From Dysgonomonas mossii DSM 22836 (GTDB lineage Bacteria; Bacteroidota; Bacteroidia; Bacteroidales; Dysgonomonadaceae), in the NCBI RefSeq assembly GCF_000213575.1, contig NZ_GL892006.1:671840-735839 (forward strand): a DNA stretch of 64,000 nucleotides, read 5' to 3'. A model generated the notes under the pieces. It did no database searches. It saw only the letters and a program-made list of their open reading frames with translations, and had not been told where the DNA came from. Position numbers and translations under genes: made by a program. This document shows positions 27,887-37,785 of this stretch, piece after piece. Each line of letters opens with the position of its first letter. Position 1 is the first letter of the stretch.

Positions 27887-30040
27887 TTACTTTACAAATC
27901 CCCTGTTCTTCAACAGATAAATCGGATTAGGTTCTGCCCCTCTGAACTTTTTGTACAATACCATTGGCTCGTCCGATCCACCTTTCGACAGTACGTTTTC
28001 ACGGAATGCTTTTGCAGTTTCCTGATCAAAAATATTTCCTTTCTCTACAAAAGCCTGGAATGCGTCAGAGTCCAAAACTTCAGACCACAAGTAGCTGTAA
28101 TATCCCGCAGAATAGCCTCCGCTGAATACATGTTGGAAATACGTGCTTCTGTATCGAGGTATTATTTCGGAGATCAAGCCGATTTCTTTCATTGCATCCG
28201 CTTCAAATTTATCTACGTTCAGCTTTTCGAGACCTTCGCCATGTTTAGGATCAAAGTTTGGTGAAGAAGCGGTCAGCGTATGCCATTTCATATCCAGAAT
28301 TGCAGCAGCCACAAGTTCTGTGGTAGCAAATCCTTGATTGAAATAACCCGCATTCTGAATCTTTTGTATCAGCTCGGCAGGAATAGTTTCGCCTGTTTCA
28401 TAATGTTTTGCATACATTTTCAGTACTTCCGGCTCAAACGCCCAGTGCTCCATTATCTGAGATGGCAGCTCTACAAAGTCGCGAACAACCGATGTACCCG
28501 ATACGCCGTTGTAAGTACATTTTGACAACAATCCGTGTAATCCGTGCCCGAATTCGTGGAACATTGTTTCCACCTGATCGAGTGTCAACAGTGCCGGCTT
28601 GCCATCTGTTGGAGGATTGTAGTTACCCACATTGTAGATCAATGGATAAACGAACTCACCTTTATATACTTCCTGTTTGCGGAAGCTGCTCATCCATGCT
28701 CCGGGACGCTTGCCCTGACGTGCAAAATCGTCGAAATAAATGATTCCGATAAATGAACCGTCGGCGTCGCTTACCTCGTATGCTTTTACGTCTTGCTGAT
28801 ATACAGGTATATCTGTTTTCGGCTTGAATGTAATGCCATATAGTTTGTTTGCCACAGCAAATACACCTTCACGCACATTATCCGCTTTGAAGTAAGGTTT
28901 CAAAGCCTCTTCATCCAATGCGTATTTTTCTTTACGAAGCTTTTCGGCATAGTACCACCAGTCCCACGATTCTATTTTGATATCATGTCCTTCTTTCTTG
29001 GCAATAGCCTGAAGTTCGGCAGCCTCTTTTTGAGCTTGCGGCAGAGCATACTTCCATATATTGTTTAGCAGCCCCATCACATTATCAGGAGTCTTCGCCA
29101 TTGTTTCTTCGAGCACATAGTCGGCATGCGATTTATAGCCAAGCATATTTGCTTTTTCGAGTCTTAGGCTTACTATCTTCTTGATGTTCTCTTTGTTGTC
29201 GAATTCATTTCCGTTGTCGCAACGCATATACATCGCCTTGTATAGTTTTTCGCGAAGCGCACGATTGTCAGCATATTGCAAAAACGGCTCCCAGCTTGGC
29301 TTACTCAGACCAAACACCCATTTGCCTTCCAGCCCTTTGTCTTTGGCTGTTTTTGCAGCAGCGGCAATCACATCTTCAGGCAAGCCCGACAGGTCTTCTT
29401 TTTTATCTATTACCAATTGGTAACTATCTGTTTCCTTCAACAAGTTCTGATTAAAACTAAGCGATGCGTTGCTCAGCTCTTTATTGATCTCACGCAAGCG
29501 TTCTTGTTTCGAACCATCGAGCAAGATACCCGAACGAACAAAGCCTTTGTATGTTTTATCCAACAACATCTTTTGCTCCGTAGTCAGGGTCTTTACTTGC
29601 AGGCTATCGTCGTACACGGTTTTGATACGTGCAAAAAGCTTTTCGTTGAAGTTGATATTATCATAGTGCTCGGTACGTAAAGGAGTAATCTCTTTTTCTA
29701 TGTTCTGATACACAGAATCGGACATTGTACCCGTCATTACAGAAAATACAGAACCTACCCTATCAAGCATCCGGCCCGACTCGTCCAAAGCCACTACTGT
29801 ATTTTGAAAAGTAGGTGCTTCGGGGTTGTTGATGATAGAATCAATTTCGGCATTATGACGCTTCATTGCTTCTTCGAAAGCAGGCATAAAATGTTCTGCT
29901 TTTATTTTATCAAAAGGAGGAACCCCTTCCGGAGTGTCGAACTCAGAAAAGAAAGGATTACCTTTCCCATCCTTATTGCTTGTAGTGTTACAAGAATAAA
30001 CCATAATTAGAATACTAAGAATAAATAAGATTTTCTTCAT
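27887..30040 (-). CDS. M3-family peptidyl-dipeptidase, lipoprotein form
   Basis: A 717-residue zinc peptidase of family M3 (Dcp-like) that removes dipeptides from the C terminus of oligopeptides. It has a lipoprotein signal, MKKILFILSILIMVYSC, so it is anchored in the cell envelope. The zinc site is TMFHEFGHGLHGL near residue 494; the family C-terminal segments HVFSGGYSAGYYSYLWSEV and GNIFDQETAKAFRENVLS follow. E. coli Dcp is cytoplasmic, but lipoprotein versions are common in Bacteroidota. Minus-strand TACTTTTG (30079-30086) with TTTC 20 bases upstream is a plausible promoter. Confidence 0.92.
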   Translation of the reverse strand: MKKILFILSILIMVYSCNTTSNKDGKGNPFFSEFDTPEGVPPFDKIKAEHFMPAFEEAMKRHNAEIDSIINNPEAPTFQNTVVALDESGRMLDRVGSVFSVMTGTMSDSVYQNIEKEITPLRTEHYDNINFNEKLFARIKTVYDDSLQVKTLTTEQKMLLDKTYKGFVRSGILLDGSKQERLREINKELSNASLSFNQNLLKETDSYQLVIDKKEDLSGLPEDVIAAAAKTAKDKGLEGKWVFGLSKPSWEPFLQYADNRALREKLYKAMYMRCDNGNEFDNKENIKKIVSLRLEKANMLGYKSHADYVLEETMAKTPDNVMGLLNNIWKYALPQAQKEAAELQAIAKKEGHDIKIESWDWWYYAEKLRKEKYALDEEALKPYFKADNVREGVFAVANKLYGITFKPKTDIPVYQQDVKAYEVSDADGSFIGIIYFDDFARQGKRPGAWMSSFRKQEVYKGEFVYPLIYNVGNYNPPTDGKPALLTLDQVETMFHEFGHGLHGLLSKCTYNGVSGTSVVRDFVELPSQIMEHWAFEPEVLKMYAKHYETGETIPAELIQKIQNAGYFNQGFATTELVAAAILDMKWHTLTASSPNFDPKHGEGLEKLNVDKFEADAMKEIGLISEIIPRYRSTYFQHVFSGGYSAGYYSYLWSEVLDSDAFQAFVEKGNIFDQETAKAFRENVLSKGGSDEPMVLYKKFRGAEPNPIYLLKNRGFVK

Positions 30041-30204
30041 ACAAATAAGTTAATCGTGTGAATGATTAGATTTTATGACAAAAGTAAGTAAAAATAACGT
30101 TAAGGAGAAACATTTAATCGGCTTCCACAATAAAAAACAGCGGAATTAACAGATAATCCGATTAATTTTCTTAAACTTGTATGGTTTATAAAATTTAAGC
30201 ATCC

Positions 30205-30609
30205 ATGAACAAACTTCTAAATAGCCGAAACCTTATTTGCACATTTCTGCTAATTAGCATTTTTTCATTCACCCGGTGTGCAGGCAGTATCGAAAGCAAG
30301 TTGCAGACAATAGCAGCCGAGACAAATAAAGATTGTCCTAAGACATTGGATCAGTGGACTCGCCTAGATAAGTGCGTTGCCGTGGGCAGTAGTAATTTTG
30401 AGTATCATCTTACCGTATTGCAAGTAGTGATAAGTGATACCACTACTTTCAAGACACAATTGAAGCCGCAGCTTTTGGAGGTATTGAAAACAAACCCCGA
30501 CTTAAAAATATTCAGGGATAACGATATCACCGTAAAGTATATATACAACGACCAAAATGGAAAGTATATATTTTCTACAATCGTAACACCTCAGGAATAT
30601 AAACAATAA
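30205..30609 (+). CDS. Putative small lipoprotein of unknown function
   Basis: A 134-residue protein with a signal peptide ending in a likely lipobox (FSFTRC, Cys about 25). The rest is a small alpha/beta domain: DCPKTLDQWTRLDKCVAVGSS followed by two strand-rich segments and NDQNGKYIFSTIVTPQEYKQ. No family recognised. First of three short plus-strand genes with 13-20-base gaps, so they may form one transcript. Confidence 0.6.
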   Translation: MNKLLNSRNLICTFLLISIFSFTRCAGSIESKLQTIAAETNKDCPKTLDQWTRLDKCVAVGSSNFEYHLTVLQVVISDTTTFKTQLKPQLLEVLKTNPDLKIFRDNDITVKYIYNDQNGKYIFSTIVTPQEYKQ

Positions 30610-30629
30610 AAAGAATTACAAAATAAAAT

Positions 30630-31019
30630 ATGGAAGACAAACAACGCATGTTTCAAAATCCCTTTTCTGCAAAAGGACGTATCCGCAGACTAGAATATGG
30701 GCTTAGTTATCTTATTTACCTAGCATATTATTTTACTATCGCTCTCATAATGGAGTTATCCGGCCGATTGGAAGAAAGCGCAGCATTTCTTTTTTTATTT
30801 TTAATACCTGCTTATTGGTTTTTGATTACACAAGGAGCAAAAAGATGTCACGACAGGGGTAATAGCGGATTCTATCAGCTCATTCCTTTTTATGGTTTTT
30901 GGATGCTTTTTGCAGGAAGTGATTATGGCGAAAATGAATATGGACTTAATCCCAAAGGCGAAGGCAACGAAAGCGTAGAAGATATGATAGACAATATAGG
31001 AGTACCCGAACAGGAGTAA
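30630..31019 (+). CDS. DUF805-family membrane protein
   Basis: A 129-residue membrane protein of the DUF805 (YhaH) family. Three or four helices are visible, and the family motif GAKRCHDRGNSGFYQLI is present near residue 70, preceded by RIRRLEYGLSYLIYLAYYF. Function unknown in all species. The gap to the next gene is 13 bases. Confidence 0.9.
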   Translation: MEDKQRMFQNPFSAKGRIRRLEYGLSYLIYLAYYFTIALIMELSGRLEESAAFLFLFLIPAYWFLITQGAKRCHDRGNSGFYQLIPFYGFWMLFAGSDYGENEYGLNPKGEGNESVEDMIDNIGVPEQE

Positions 31020-31032
31020 AAGAAGAGAAAAA

Positions 31033-31479
31033 ATGATATTAGACAAATTAGAAAACTCAGGAAAATACGAACAACTACACCCACTGTTTAAACAGGCATT
31101 TGACTATCTGAAATCGATTGATTTCTCGAAAACCGAACCGACTAAGACAGAACTGAAAGGCAAAGACCTTTTTGTAATGGTAAGCGACAGTGACCTGAGA
31201 GCCGCCGACAATGCGAAGCCGGAGGCGCACAACAAATATATAGATATACAACTGCCAATAAGCAGACCTGAAACCTTCGGATGGAAAGCTCGCCAAGACC
31301 TGACGCATCCTATCGGCAACTTTGATGAAGAAAAAGACATTCAGTTCTTTGACGACAAAACTGAAACACAGATAACAGTCTTACCCGGCAACTTCCTTAT
31401 ATTCTTCCCCGAAGATGGGCATGCCCCTTGCATAGGCGAAGGACAGGTAAGAAAAGTAGTGGTAAAAATAAAAATATAA
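31033..31479 (+). CDS. YhcH/YjgK/YiaL-family protein
   Basis: A 148-residue cupin-like protein of the YhcH/YjgK/YiaL (DUF386) family, of which some members are linked to sialic acid or sugar metabolism. Key segments: AHNKYIDIQLPISRPETFGW and the metal-binding-looking FLIFFPEDGHAPCIGEG, with the His and Cys close to the end. No sugar operon is adjacent, so the substrate is open. Start ATG at 31033. Confidence 0.85.
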   Translation: MILDKLENSGKYEQLHPLFKQAFDYLKSIDFSKTEPTKTELKGKDLFVMVSDSDLRAADNAKPEAHNKYIDIQLPISRPETFGWKARQDLTHPIGNFDEEKDIQFFDDKTETQITVLPGNFLIFFPEDGHAPCIGEGQVRKVVVKIKI

Positions 31480-31527
31480 GTCCCTCCCCCACGTTGGGAG
31501 ACGGACTGTAATTAACAATTGACAGAC

Positions 31528-33534
31528 ATGCTTAAACTCATTAAAAACGACCCTTGGTTAGAACCTTATGCAGCAGCGATAGAAGGCCGTTACGAATATA
31601 TTCAGAAAAGAGAGGCCGACCTTACCGGCAACGGAAAGATCACTCTTTCTGAATTTGCCTCAGGACACCTGTATTTTGGGCTTCACAAAACAGAAACGTC
31701 GTGGATATTCAGAGAATGGGCACCCAATGCAACGGCTATCTATATGATAGGCGATTTCAACGGCTGGCAAAAAACTGAAGAGTTCAGACTGCAACCAAAC
31801 GGTAACGGTGAATGGCAAATAGAACTGCCTCTGGACAAGATAAAACATCACGACCTGTACAAACTTATTGTATGTTGGAATGGTGGCGAGGGCGAACGTA
31901 TCCCCGCATGGACAACCAGAGTAGTACAAGACTATCAAACACATATATTCAGCGCACAGGTGTGGGATCCTGTACAGCCTTATGAGTTCCGAACAAAGAA
32001 ATTTAAGCCGGATACCAATCCCCTTCTGATTTACGAATGCCATATAGGTATGGCCGTAGAAGACGAAAGGGTGGGTACATACGAAGAGTTCAGAATAAAT
32101 GTACTTCCCCGTATCAAAGAAGACGGCTACAATGCCATCCAGATAATGGCTATACAGGAGCATCCGTATTACGGTTCGTTCGGATATCACGTCTCCAGCT
32201 TTTTTGCGGCATCTTCACGCTTTGGCACACCCGACGAACTAAAGCACCTGATAGACGATGCGCATGCGATGGGCATAGCTGTGATTATGGACATCGTACA
32301 CTCGCATGCCGTAAAAAATGAAAAAGAAGGACTGGGACGATTCGACGGTTCTTACACCCAATATTTTCATGGAGGCAGCAGGCGTGAGCACCCGGCTTGG
32401 GATTCGTTGATCTTCGACTATGGAAAAAGTCAGGTCGTACACTTCCTGCTTTCCAACTGTAAATTTTGGCTCGAAGAATACAACTTCGACGGCTTCCGTT
32501 TCGATGGGGTCACCTCTATGCTTTATTACTCGCACGGACTGGGAGATAACTTTAGCGGCTATGACGACTACTACAACGGCAACGAAGACGACGATGCCAT
32601 CTGCTACCTTACATTGGCAAACAAGCTAATTCACGAAGTACGCCCTAATGCCATTACCATAGCAGAAGAAGTAAGCGGCATGCCGGGACTGGCAACGAAA
32701 ATAAAAGACGGCGGATACGGCTTCGACTACCGCATGGCGATGAATATACCCGACTACTGGATAAAAATCATCAAAGAGCGAAAAGACGAAGACTGGCATC
32801 CTACAAGCATATTCTGGGAACTGACAAATCGCCGTGAGGAAGAGAAAACAATCTCTTACGCCGAGAGCCACGACCAAGCATTGGTAGGCGACAAAACAAT
32901 AATATTCAGGCTTATAGACTCTGATATGTATTGGTATATGTCGAAGCATTACGGCAGTTCGTACGCCACCGACAGAGGAATAGCCCTGCACAAAATGATA
33001 CGCCTTGCAACTGCCTCAACAATCAATGGCGGCTACCTCAACTTTATGGGGAACGAATTCGGACACCCCGAATGGGTAGACTTCCCTCGTGAGGGCAACG
33101 GATGGTCGCACAAGTATGCCCGCCGACAATGGTGGCTGGCAGACAACAAAGACCTGCGCTATCATCATTTGGGAGATTTTGATAAAGCCATGCTTTCGCT
33201 TCTAAAATCGGAAAAGAAATTTGAGCAAACACCTATTATAAGACTCTGGGACAAGGACGAAGATCAGGTGCTCGCCTACATGCGTGGCAATCTGATATTT
33301 GTTTTCAGTTTCAACCCGAGCCAATCGTTCTACGATTATGGATTCCTTGCCCCTGAAGGGAAATATCAGGTAGTGCTCGATACCGATTCGCTGGCTTTTG
33401 GAGGAAACGGTCTGACGGACGACAGTATAGAACATTTCACGATACACGACGAGCTATACCACAAAGACGGAAAAGGCTGGCTCAAGTTATACATACCTGC
33501 CCGTACGGCTTTTGTACTGAGAAAAATAGACTAG
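31528..33534 (+). CDS. glgB: 1,4-alpha-glucan branching enzyme (GH13)
   Basis: GlgB makes alpha-1,6 branches in glycogen. The 668-residue protein has an N-terminal CBM48 (FREWAPNATAIYMIGDFNGWQ) and a GH13 barrel with the nucleophile in GFRFDGVTSM and the acid/base Glu in ITIAEEVSGMPG, then an all-beta C-terminal domain. The layout and GFRFDGVTSMLYYSHGL resemble the eukaryote-like GH13_8 subfamily found in Bacteroidota rather than E. coli GlgB. A TTG three codons upstream is in frame; the ATG is the better start. No other glg genes are in the window. Confidence 0.94.
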   Translation: MLKLIKNDPWLEPYAAAIEGRYEYIQKREADLTGNGKITLSEFASGHLYFGLHKTETSWIFREWAPNATAIYMIGDFNGWQKTEEFRLQPNGNGEWQIELPLDKIKHHDLYKLIVCWNGGEGERIPAWTTRVVQDYQTHIFSAQVWDPVQPYEFRTKKFKPDTNPLLIYECHIGMAVEDERVGTYEEFRINVLPRIKEDGYNAIQIMAIQEHPYYGSFGYHVSSFFAASSRFGTPDELKHLIDDAHAMGIAVIMDIVHSHAVKNEKEGLGRFDGSYTQYFHGGSRREHPAWDSLIFDYGKSQVVHFLLSNCKFWLEEYNFDGFRFDGVTSMLYYSHGLGDNFSGYDDYYNGNEDDDAICYLTLANKLIHEVRPNAITIAEEVSGMPGLATKIKDGGYGFDYRMAMNIPDYWIKIIKERKDEDWHPTSIFWELTNRREEEKTISYAESHDQALVGDKTIIFRLIDSDMYWYMSKHYGSSYATDRGIALHKMIRLATASTINGGYLNFMGNEFGHPEWVDFPREGNGWSHKYARRQWWLADNKDLRYHHLGDFDKAMLSLLKSEKKFEQTPIIRLWDKDEDQVLAYMRGNLIFVFSFNPSQSFYDYGFLAPEGKYQVVLDTDSLAFGGNGLTDDSIEHFTIHDELYHKDGKGWLKLYIPARTAFVLRKID

Positions 33535-33551
33535 CTCTTAGATAAAACAAG

Positions 33552-33589
33552 TTGCCTAAAAGGTAGAATCCCCTCTACCTTTTAGGCAA
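33552..33589. terminator. Long perfect hairpin between convergent genes
   Basis: A 16-bp perfect stem TTGCCTAAAAGGTAGA / TCTACCTTTTAGGCAA with a 6-base loop lies between glgB and the convergent zinc-ribbon gene. T tracts are short, so it is a shared terminator or RNA-stabilising hairpin. Confidence 0.7.
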
Positions 33590-33592
33590 TTC

Positions 33593-34195
33593 TTATCTTT
33601 CAATCTTCAAAATTTCTACTCCTTTCACCGAATTAGATTTCAGTTCATCCTTCGAAAAACCCTTCTTTAAGATTGTATCGTAAACATCAACTCCGGGCAT
33701 CATATCCAACCCTCTCTCTTCAGTTCTACCGGGAGACAAATAAAAATAAATAGAATCGACCGTAAATGATGCAACCTTCATCAGGCTATATTCATTTTTG
33801 TCGTACCTCACATAGTAAACATCTCCCACCTGTGGATTCACTACCTTGTCTTTTATATCCACTTCGCCGGATATAGCGTTTACGACAACCCACACAAGGA
33901 TAAAGATGATTAGTAGTGCGAGCACTGATGGTATAATAAATATCCACCGAGGGGTTTTGAACCGATTGCGAATTTCGTCCGTCACGGGAAATTGTTGGAT
34001 GGTAAACGATGTTTCGCATGAACAACAAGCAGGTGTGAAATGTTTAGTTGTCGGAAATAAGGGAATCCGAAACAAATGAAAATAATGCTGATGTGGCACC
34101 ATAAGAATAGAATCTTCCTTACCACATGCAGGGCATGACTGTCGTGTCTGAATAGGAGAAGCGGACGTTCCCCTTGTTCCAAAAATAAAATTCAT
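33593..34195 (-). CDS. Zinc-ribbon membrane protein of unknown function
   Basis: A 200-residue protein with four Cys in two pairs (CPACGKEDS and CCSCETSFTI), typical of a zinc ribbon at residues 21-60, then one membrane helix (WIFIIPSVLALLIIFILVWVV, about 95-115) and a 90-residue beta-rich C-terminal part (VGDVYYVRYDKNEYSLMKV). The ribbon would face the cytoplasm. No family name recognised, and no operon partner. Confidence 0.65.
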   Translation of the reverse strand: MNFIFGTRGTSASPIQTRQSCPACGKEDSILMVPHQHYFHLFRIPLFPTTKHFTPACCSCETSFTIQQFPVTDEIRNRFKTPRWIFIIPSVLALLIIFILVWVVVNAISGEVDIKDKVVNPQVGDVYYVRYDKNEYSLMKVASFTVDSIYFYLSPGRTEERGLDMMPGVDVYDTILKKGFSKDELKSNSVKGVEILKIER

Positions 34196-34453
34196 AGCGT
34201 AGTCTATTATCGTGTAACTGTAAGTTTGTGTGCTTAGTAAGCTTCTACGAATATATTAATTTTTTATAAATACAGATTACACTTATTTAGGTAAATTAAA
34301 TAATAACGGATAATAATAAAAAGATTGACTATTTTTGTTCTGATTTCTTGAAAAGCTTATAATAAACGTAAGCTTACTGTTCGGAAATCACGAAAATAGA
34401 TTAATCGCAATCACGGATATTCAGTGTAATCACAAAAATAAATTTTCAACCAA

Positions 34454-35428
34454 ATGAGTTTATACCCATTAAAATTTAAACCTATCCTCAAATCCATCAT
34501 CTGGGGGGGAGACGAAATATGTAAGTTTAAAAACGTAAGCCCGCTTCGGGCAGGGATCGGCGAAAGCTGGGAAATATCGAGTGTGGAAGGTAACGTTTCG
34601 GTAGTGGCCAACGGAGACTTGGAAAACAAAAGCCTCGACGAAATTATTTCTACATACAAAGAGCAGTTGCTCGGGAAGAATAATTTTGAAACGTTCGGCA
34701 CTACATTTCCTTTGCTTATCAAGTTTATAGATGCACGAGACAATCTGTCGATACAGGTACACCCTGACGATGAACTGGCCAAGAAAAGACACAACTCTTT
34801 CGGAAAAACAGAGATGTGGTACGTTATCAATGCTGCTCCGGGCGCATTCCTGTATTCGGGATTCGAAAAAGAAATAACTCCCGATGGATATGTAAAAAGC
34901 ATTGAGGACAATACATTTGTAGATTATCTTGCAAAACATGACGTTAAAAAAGGAGATGTATTCTTCTTGCCTGCCGGACGTGTTCATGCAATCGGTGCGG
35001 GAACATTCATCGCAGAAATACAACAAACATCGAACATCACATACCGTATCTACGACTACAACCGCAAAGATGCCAACGGTAACGGACGCGAGTTGCATAC
35101 CGAACTGGCTAAAGATGCTATCGATTATAAATTGTACGACAGCTACCAAACAGCATATACCCGCAAGGAAAATCAACCGGTAGAACTGGAATCGTGCAGA
35201 TATTTCACAACCAATCTGCTTGAGCTTACCAAAGATATTACAAGAGACTATAGCGACAATGATTCATTTGTTGCTTATATTTGTATGGGAGGTGCTTGCA
35301 GCATACGAGACAACAAAGGCAACGACCTGAGTGTGAAGCAAGGTGAAACAATCCTTATCCCTGCCGACACACAAAGCGTAAGCATCAGCCCCGAAGGCAA
35401 TGTCCTACTTTTGGAAACATATGTATAG
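34454..35428 (+). CDS. manA: Mannose-6-phosphate isomerase, class I-type
   Basis: Interconverts fructose-6-phosphate and mannose-6-phosphate. The 324-residue cupin protein begins MSLYPLKFKPILKSIIWGGD; zinc ligands are in VQVHPDDELA and the following Glu/His of FLPAGRVHAIGAG. The short form (about 320 residues) is that of Bacteroidota and Firmicutes. Divergent from the zinc-ribbon gene across 258 bases of AT-rich spacer in which I see no clear promoter. Confidence 0.92.
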   Translation: MSLYPLKFKPILKSIIWGGDEICKFKNVSPLRAGIGESWEISSVEGNVSVVANGDLENKSLDEIISTYKEQLLGKNNFETFGTTFPLLIKFIDARDNLSIQVHPDDELAKKRHNSFGKTEMWYVINAAPGAFLYSGFEKEITPDGYVKSIEDNTFVDYLAKHDVKKGDVFFLPAGRVHAIGAGTFIAEIQQTSNITYRIYDYNRKDANGNGRELHTELAKDAIDYKLYDSYQTAYTRKENQPVELESCRYFTTNLLELTKDITRDYSDNDSFVAYICMGGACSIRDNKGNDLSVKQGETILIPADTQSVSISPEGNVLLLETYV

Positions 35429-35458
35429 TTAGTTTATAAGATATTTATATAATAACGT

Positions 35459-35500
35459 GACACCATATTTTCCTTTCCGGGAGCGTATGGTGTCTTTTTT
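35459..35500 (+). terminator. Intrinsic terminator immediately before hemH
   Basis: GACACCATA / TATGGTGTC (9 bp perfect) closes an 18-base loop with inner GC-rich sequence and is followed by six T. It ends only 9 bases before the hemH ATG, so it could be the manA terminator or an attenuator of hemH. Confidence 0.8.
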
Positions 35501-35509
35501 AGAAGAAAA

Positions 35510-36469
35510 ATGAGAGGAGTATTGATAGTAAATACAGGTAGTCCGAAGACATGTGAACGAAAAGATGTAAAATTCTTTATCCGTTCGATGCTTTCCGACC
35601 CCTATGTGATGACCGTTCCCGATTGGTTTAGACCTATCTTGGTCAACGGAATTATTATTCCGCTCCGTCAGTTCAGCTCTACAGCACATTACGAACTCAT
35701 CTGGGACGATTCGCTCGACGACTCGCCATTGATACATCAGGCAAAACAATTGTCCGAAAAGCTGGAAGAGCTCACAGGCCTCCCCACCGAACCGGCCATG
35801 AGATACGGTCAACCCGATACGGCTGCCGCACTCGATTACCTGATGAGCAAGAATAACCGATTGCATGAGGTAGTTGTGTTCCCACTGTTTCCTCAGTATG
35901 CAGAATCATCGTACAAGACAGCGGTAGATCAGGTTGGCAAAGAGTTTTTTAAACGCCCGTACCCTTTCAGACTAAAATTTATAGAGCCGTACTTCAATCA
36001 TCCTGCCTATATTTCTGCTTTAGCCGAAAGTATACGACCATATATCGAAAAAGAATACGACAAAATTATTTTCAGTTTCCACAGCCTGCCGCTCGACCAT
36101 GTAGAAAAAGGCTGGAAGAAAGGAAAAGAATTCGACTACGTATATCAAACCAAAGAAACAGTGAGGCTTGTGATCAAGGAGCTGGGTATCGACACGAAGA
36201 AAACCCGCCAAACCTACCACTCGGCAATGGGCAAGAAATGGCTGGGCCCCGACTTGGATGAAATAGTAAAAGAACTGGCAGAAGAAGGCCAGAAGAAGCT
36301 GCTGGTGGTTGCTCCGGGCTTTGCTGCCGACAATCTGGAAACATTATACGATATAGATATAAAAACAAAAGAACTGTTCCTTAAACAAGGAGGTACAGAC
36401 CTTACATATATCCCTTGCCTCAACAGTGAGCCGCATTGGGTAGAAGCTGTAGCTAAAATAATTTCTTAG
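35510..36469 (+). CDS. hemH: Ferrochelatase
   Basis: Inserts Fe(II) into protoporphyrin IX. The 319-residue protein starts MRGVLIVNTGSPKTCERKDV and contains the catalytic His segment FSFHSLPLDHVEKGWK and a conserved C-terminal VVAPGFAADNLETLYDID. No Cys cluster for a 2Fe-2S centre is visible. It is followed with no gap by a glycosyltransferase gene, so the two are probably on one transcript. A terminator-like hairpin lies within 10 bases upstream. Confidence 0.93.
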   Translation: MRGVLIVNTGSPKTCERKDVKFFIRSMLSDPYVMTVPDWFRPILVNGIIIPLRQFSSTAHYELIWDDSLDDSPLIHQAKQLSEKLEELTGLPTEPAMRYGQPDTAAALDYLMSKNNRLHEVVVFPLFPQYAESSYKTAVDQVGKEFFKRPYPFRLKFIEPYFNHPAYISALAESIRPYIEKEYDKIIFSFHSLPLDHVEKGWKKGKEFDYVYQTKETVRLVIKELGIDTKKTRQTYHSAMGKKWLGPDLDEIVKELAEEGQKKLLVVAPGFAADNLETLYDIDIKTKELFLKQGGTDLTYIPCLNSEPHWVEAVAKIIS

Positions 36470-37633
36470 ATGAAACGTATTTTATTCTTCAACGATGGCA
36501 TGGAAACAGGCGGAACCGAAAAGCTATTGGTGAGCCTGCTCAATCATCTGGCAGACAAGGAGTGTGCAATCACGCTTCTTTTGCCAATGCCTTCGGACAA
36601 GAATATATTGATCGAAGAAATATCCCAATCAATTACTATAAAGTATATATACAAAGAGAATACATCGCACCTGAAAAGAAAGTTGGGAGAGAATTTTATG
36701 GTATTCTTTCCCCGCTTGTTTGCCAAATGGAAAGGCATAAAAGAATCTGACTACGACCAGATCGTTTGTTTCAAAGAAACATTTTTTGCTCGTATCTTCA
36801 GCAAGATGCGGTTACCTAAAATATTATGGATACACAACATCTTATATAAACGCATATACGAAACTGATTCTTTGCGAGATAAATTCTCTGCATGGCTCAA
36901 CAAGAAGCAATTAAAACTTGTGCAAGGCTCATACAACCATTTTGATAAAATAGTATGTGTGTCGGATGCAGCCAGAAACGCATACCTATCGGTATTGCAC
37001 AACGGAACAAGTCCCAATCAGGACATACGGGTTTTATACAACGCTATAGACCTTACAAAAGCGATCGAAAAATCGAAACAAACGATAGACGCCCTGCCGC
37101 AAGGACAAACTAACTTCATATTACTAACCCGTACTTCTCCCGAAAAACGTACCGATAGGCTCATTAGTGCAGCAAGGAGGTTAAAAGAAGAAGGATACGA
37201 TTTCCATATATATATAATAGGCGAAGGCATGGATAGCCAATCGATGCAAGATTCCATTACAATATCACACCTGCAGGACACAATCACGCTGAAAGGACGT
37301 ATCGATAATCCTTTTCCTTATATATTACAATGCAAGTGGTCGCTATGCGTATCCGAGAGAGAAAGCTTTTCACTCGCCTTACTCGAATCGATGGCACTAA
37401 AAACACCTGTGATAACAACCAACTGCGGAGGCCCGGGCGACATTGTAGACGGAGGCAAATACGGCATCCTTGTAGACAATAGTACCGAAGGGGTTTATCA
37501 GGGCATGAAGATGGTTTTGGACAACCCTACCCTATCCGTCAAATACAGTACAGACCTCGACAAGGCTGTCGCCCGATTCGACTATCAGGGCTGGCTGAAA
37601 AGCGTGGAAAAACTATTGGCTGTTAATTCATAG
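36470..37633 (+). CDS. GT4-family glycosyltransferase
   Basis: A 387-residue GT-B glycosyltransferase: N-terminal NDGMETGGTEKLLVSLLNHL and C-terminal GT4 domain with RTSPEKRTDRLISAARRL, VCVSERESFSLALLESMA and TNCGGPGDIVDGG. The acceptor and sugar are unknown; the isolated gene gives no polysaccharide locus context. ATG starts directly after the hemH stop. Confidence 0.88.
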   Translation: MKRILFFNDGMETGGTEKLLVSLLNHLADKECAITLLLPMPSDKNILIEEISQSITIKYIYKENTSHLKRKLGENFMVFFPRLFAKWKGIKESDYDQIVCFKETFFARIFSKMRLPKILWIHNILYKRIYETDSLRDKFSAWLNKKQLKLVQGSYNHFDKIVCVSDAARNAYLSVLHNGTSPNQDIRVLYNAIDLTKAIEKSKQTIDALPQGQTNFILLTRTSPEKRTDRLISAARRLKEEGYDFHIYIIGEGMDSQSMQDSITISHLQDTITLKGRIDNPFPYILQCKWSLCVSERESFSLALLESMALKTPVITTNCGGPGDIVDGGKYGILVDNSTEGVYQGMKMVLDNPTLSVKYSTDLDKAVARFDYQGWLKSVEKLLAVNS

Positions 37634-37785
37634 CTTTTGGTGTACAAGTAGATAAATACGCTCGACTTTTATTAACAATTACACTTACTTTTCAACAAAA
37701 AATATCTTGTTACACATATTTAACTTCTAAATCCTATTTTTATTTATTTAATTTGTCCTCGGAAATTTTATTATTAACTTTCTCT

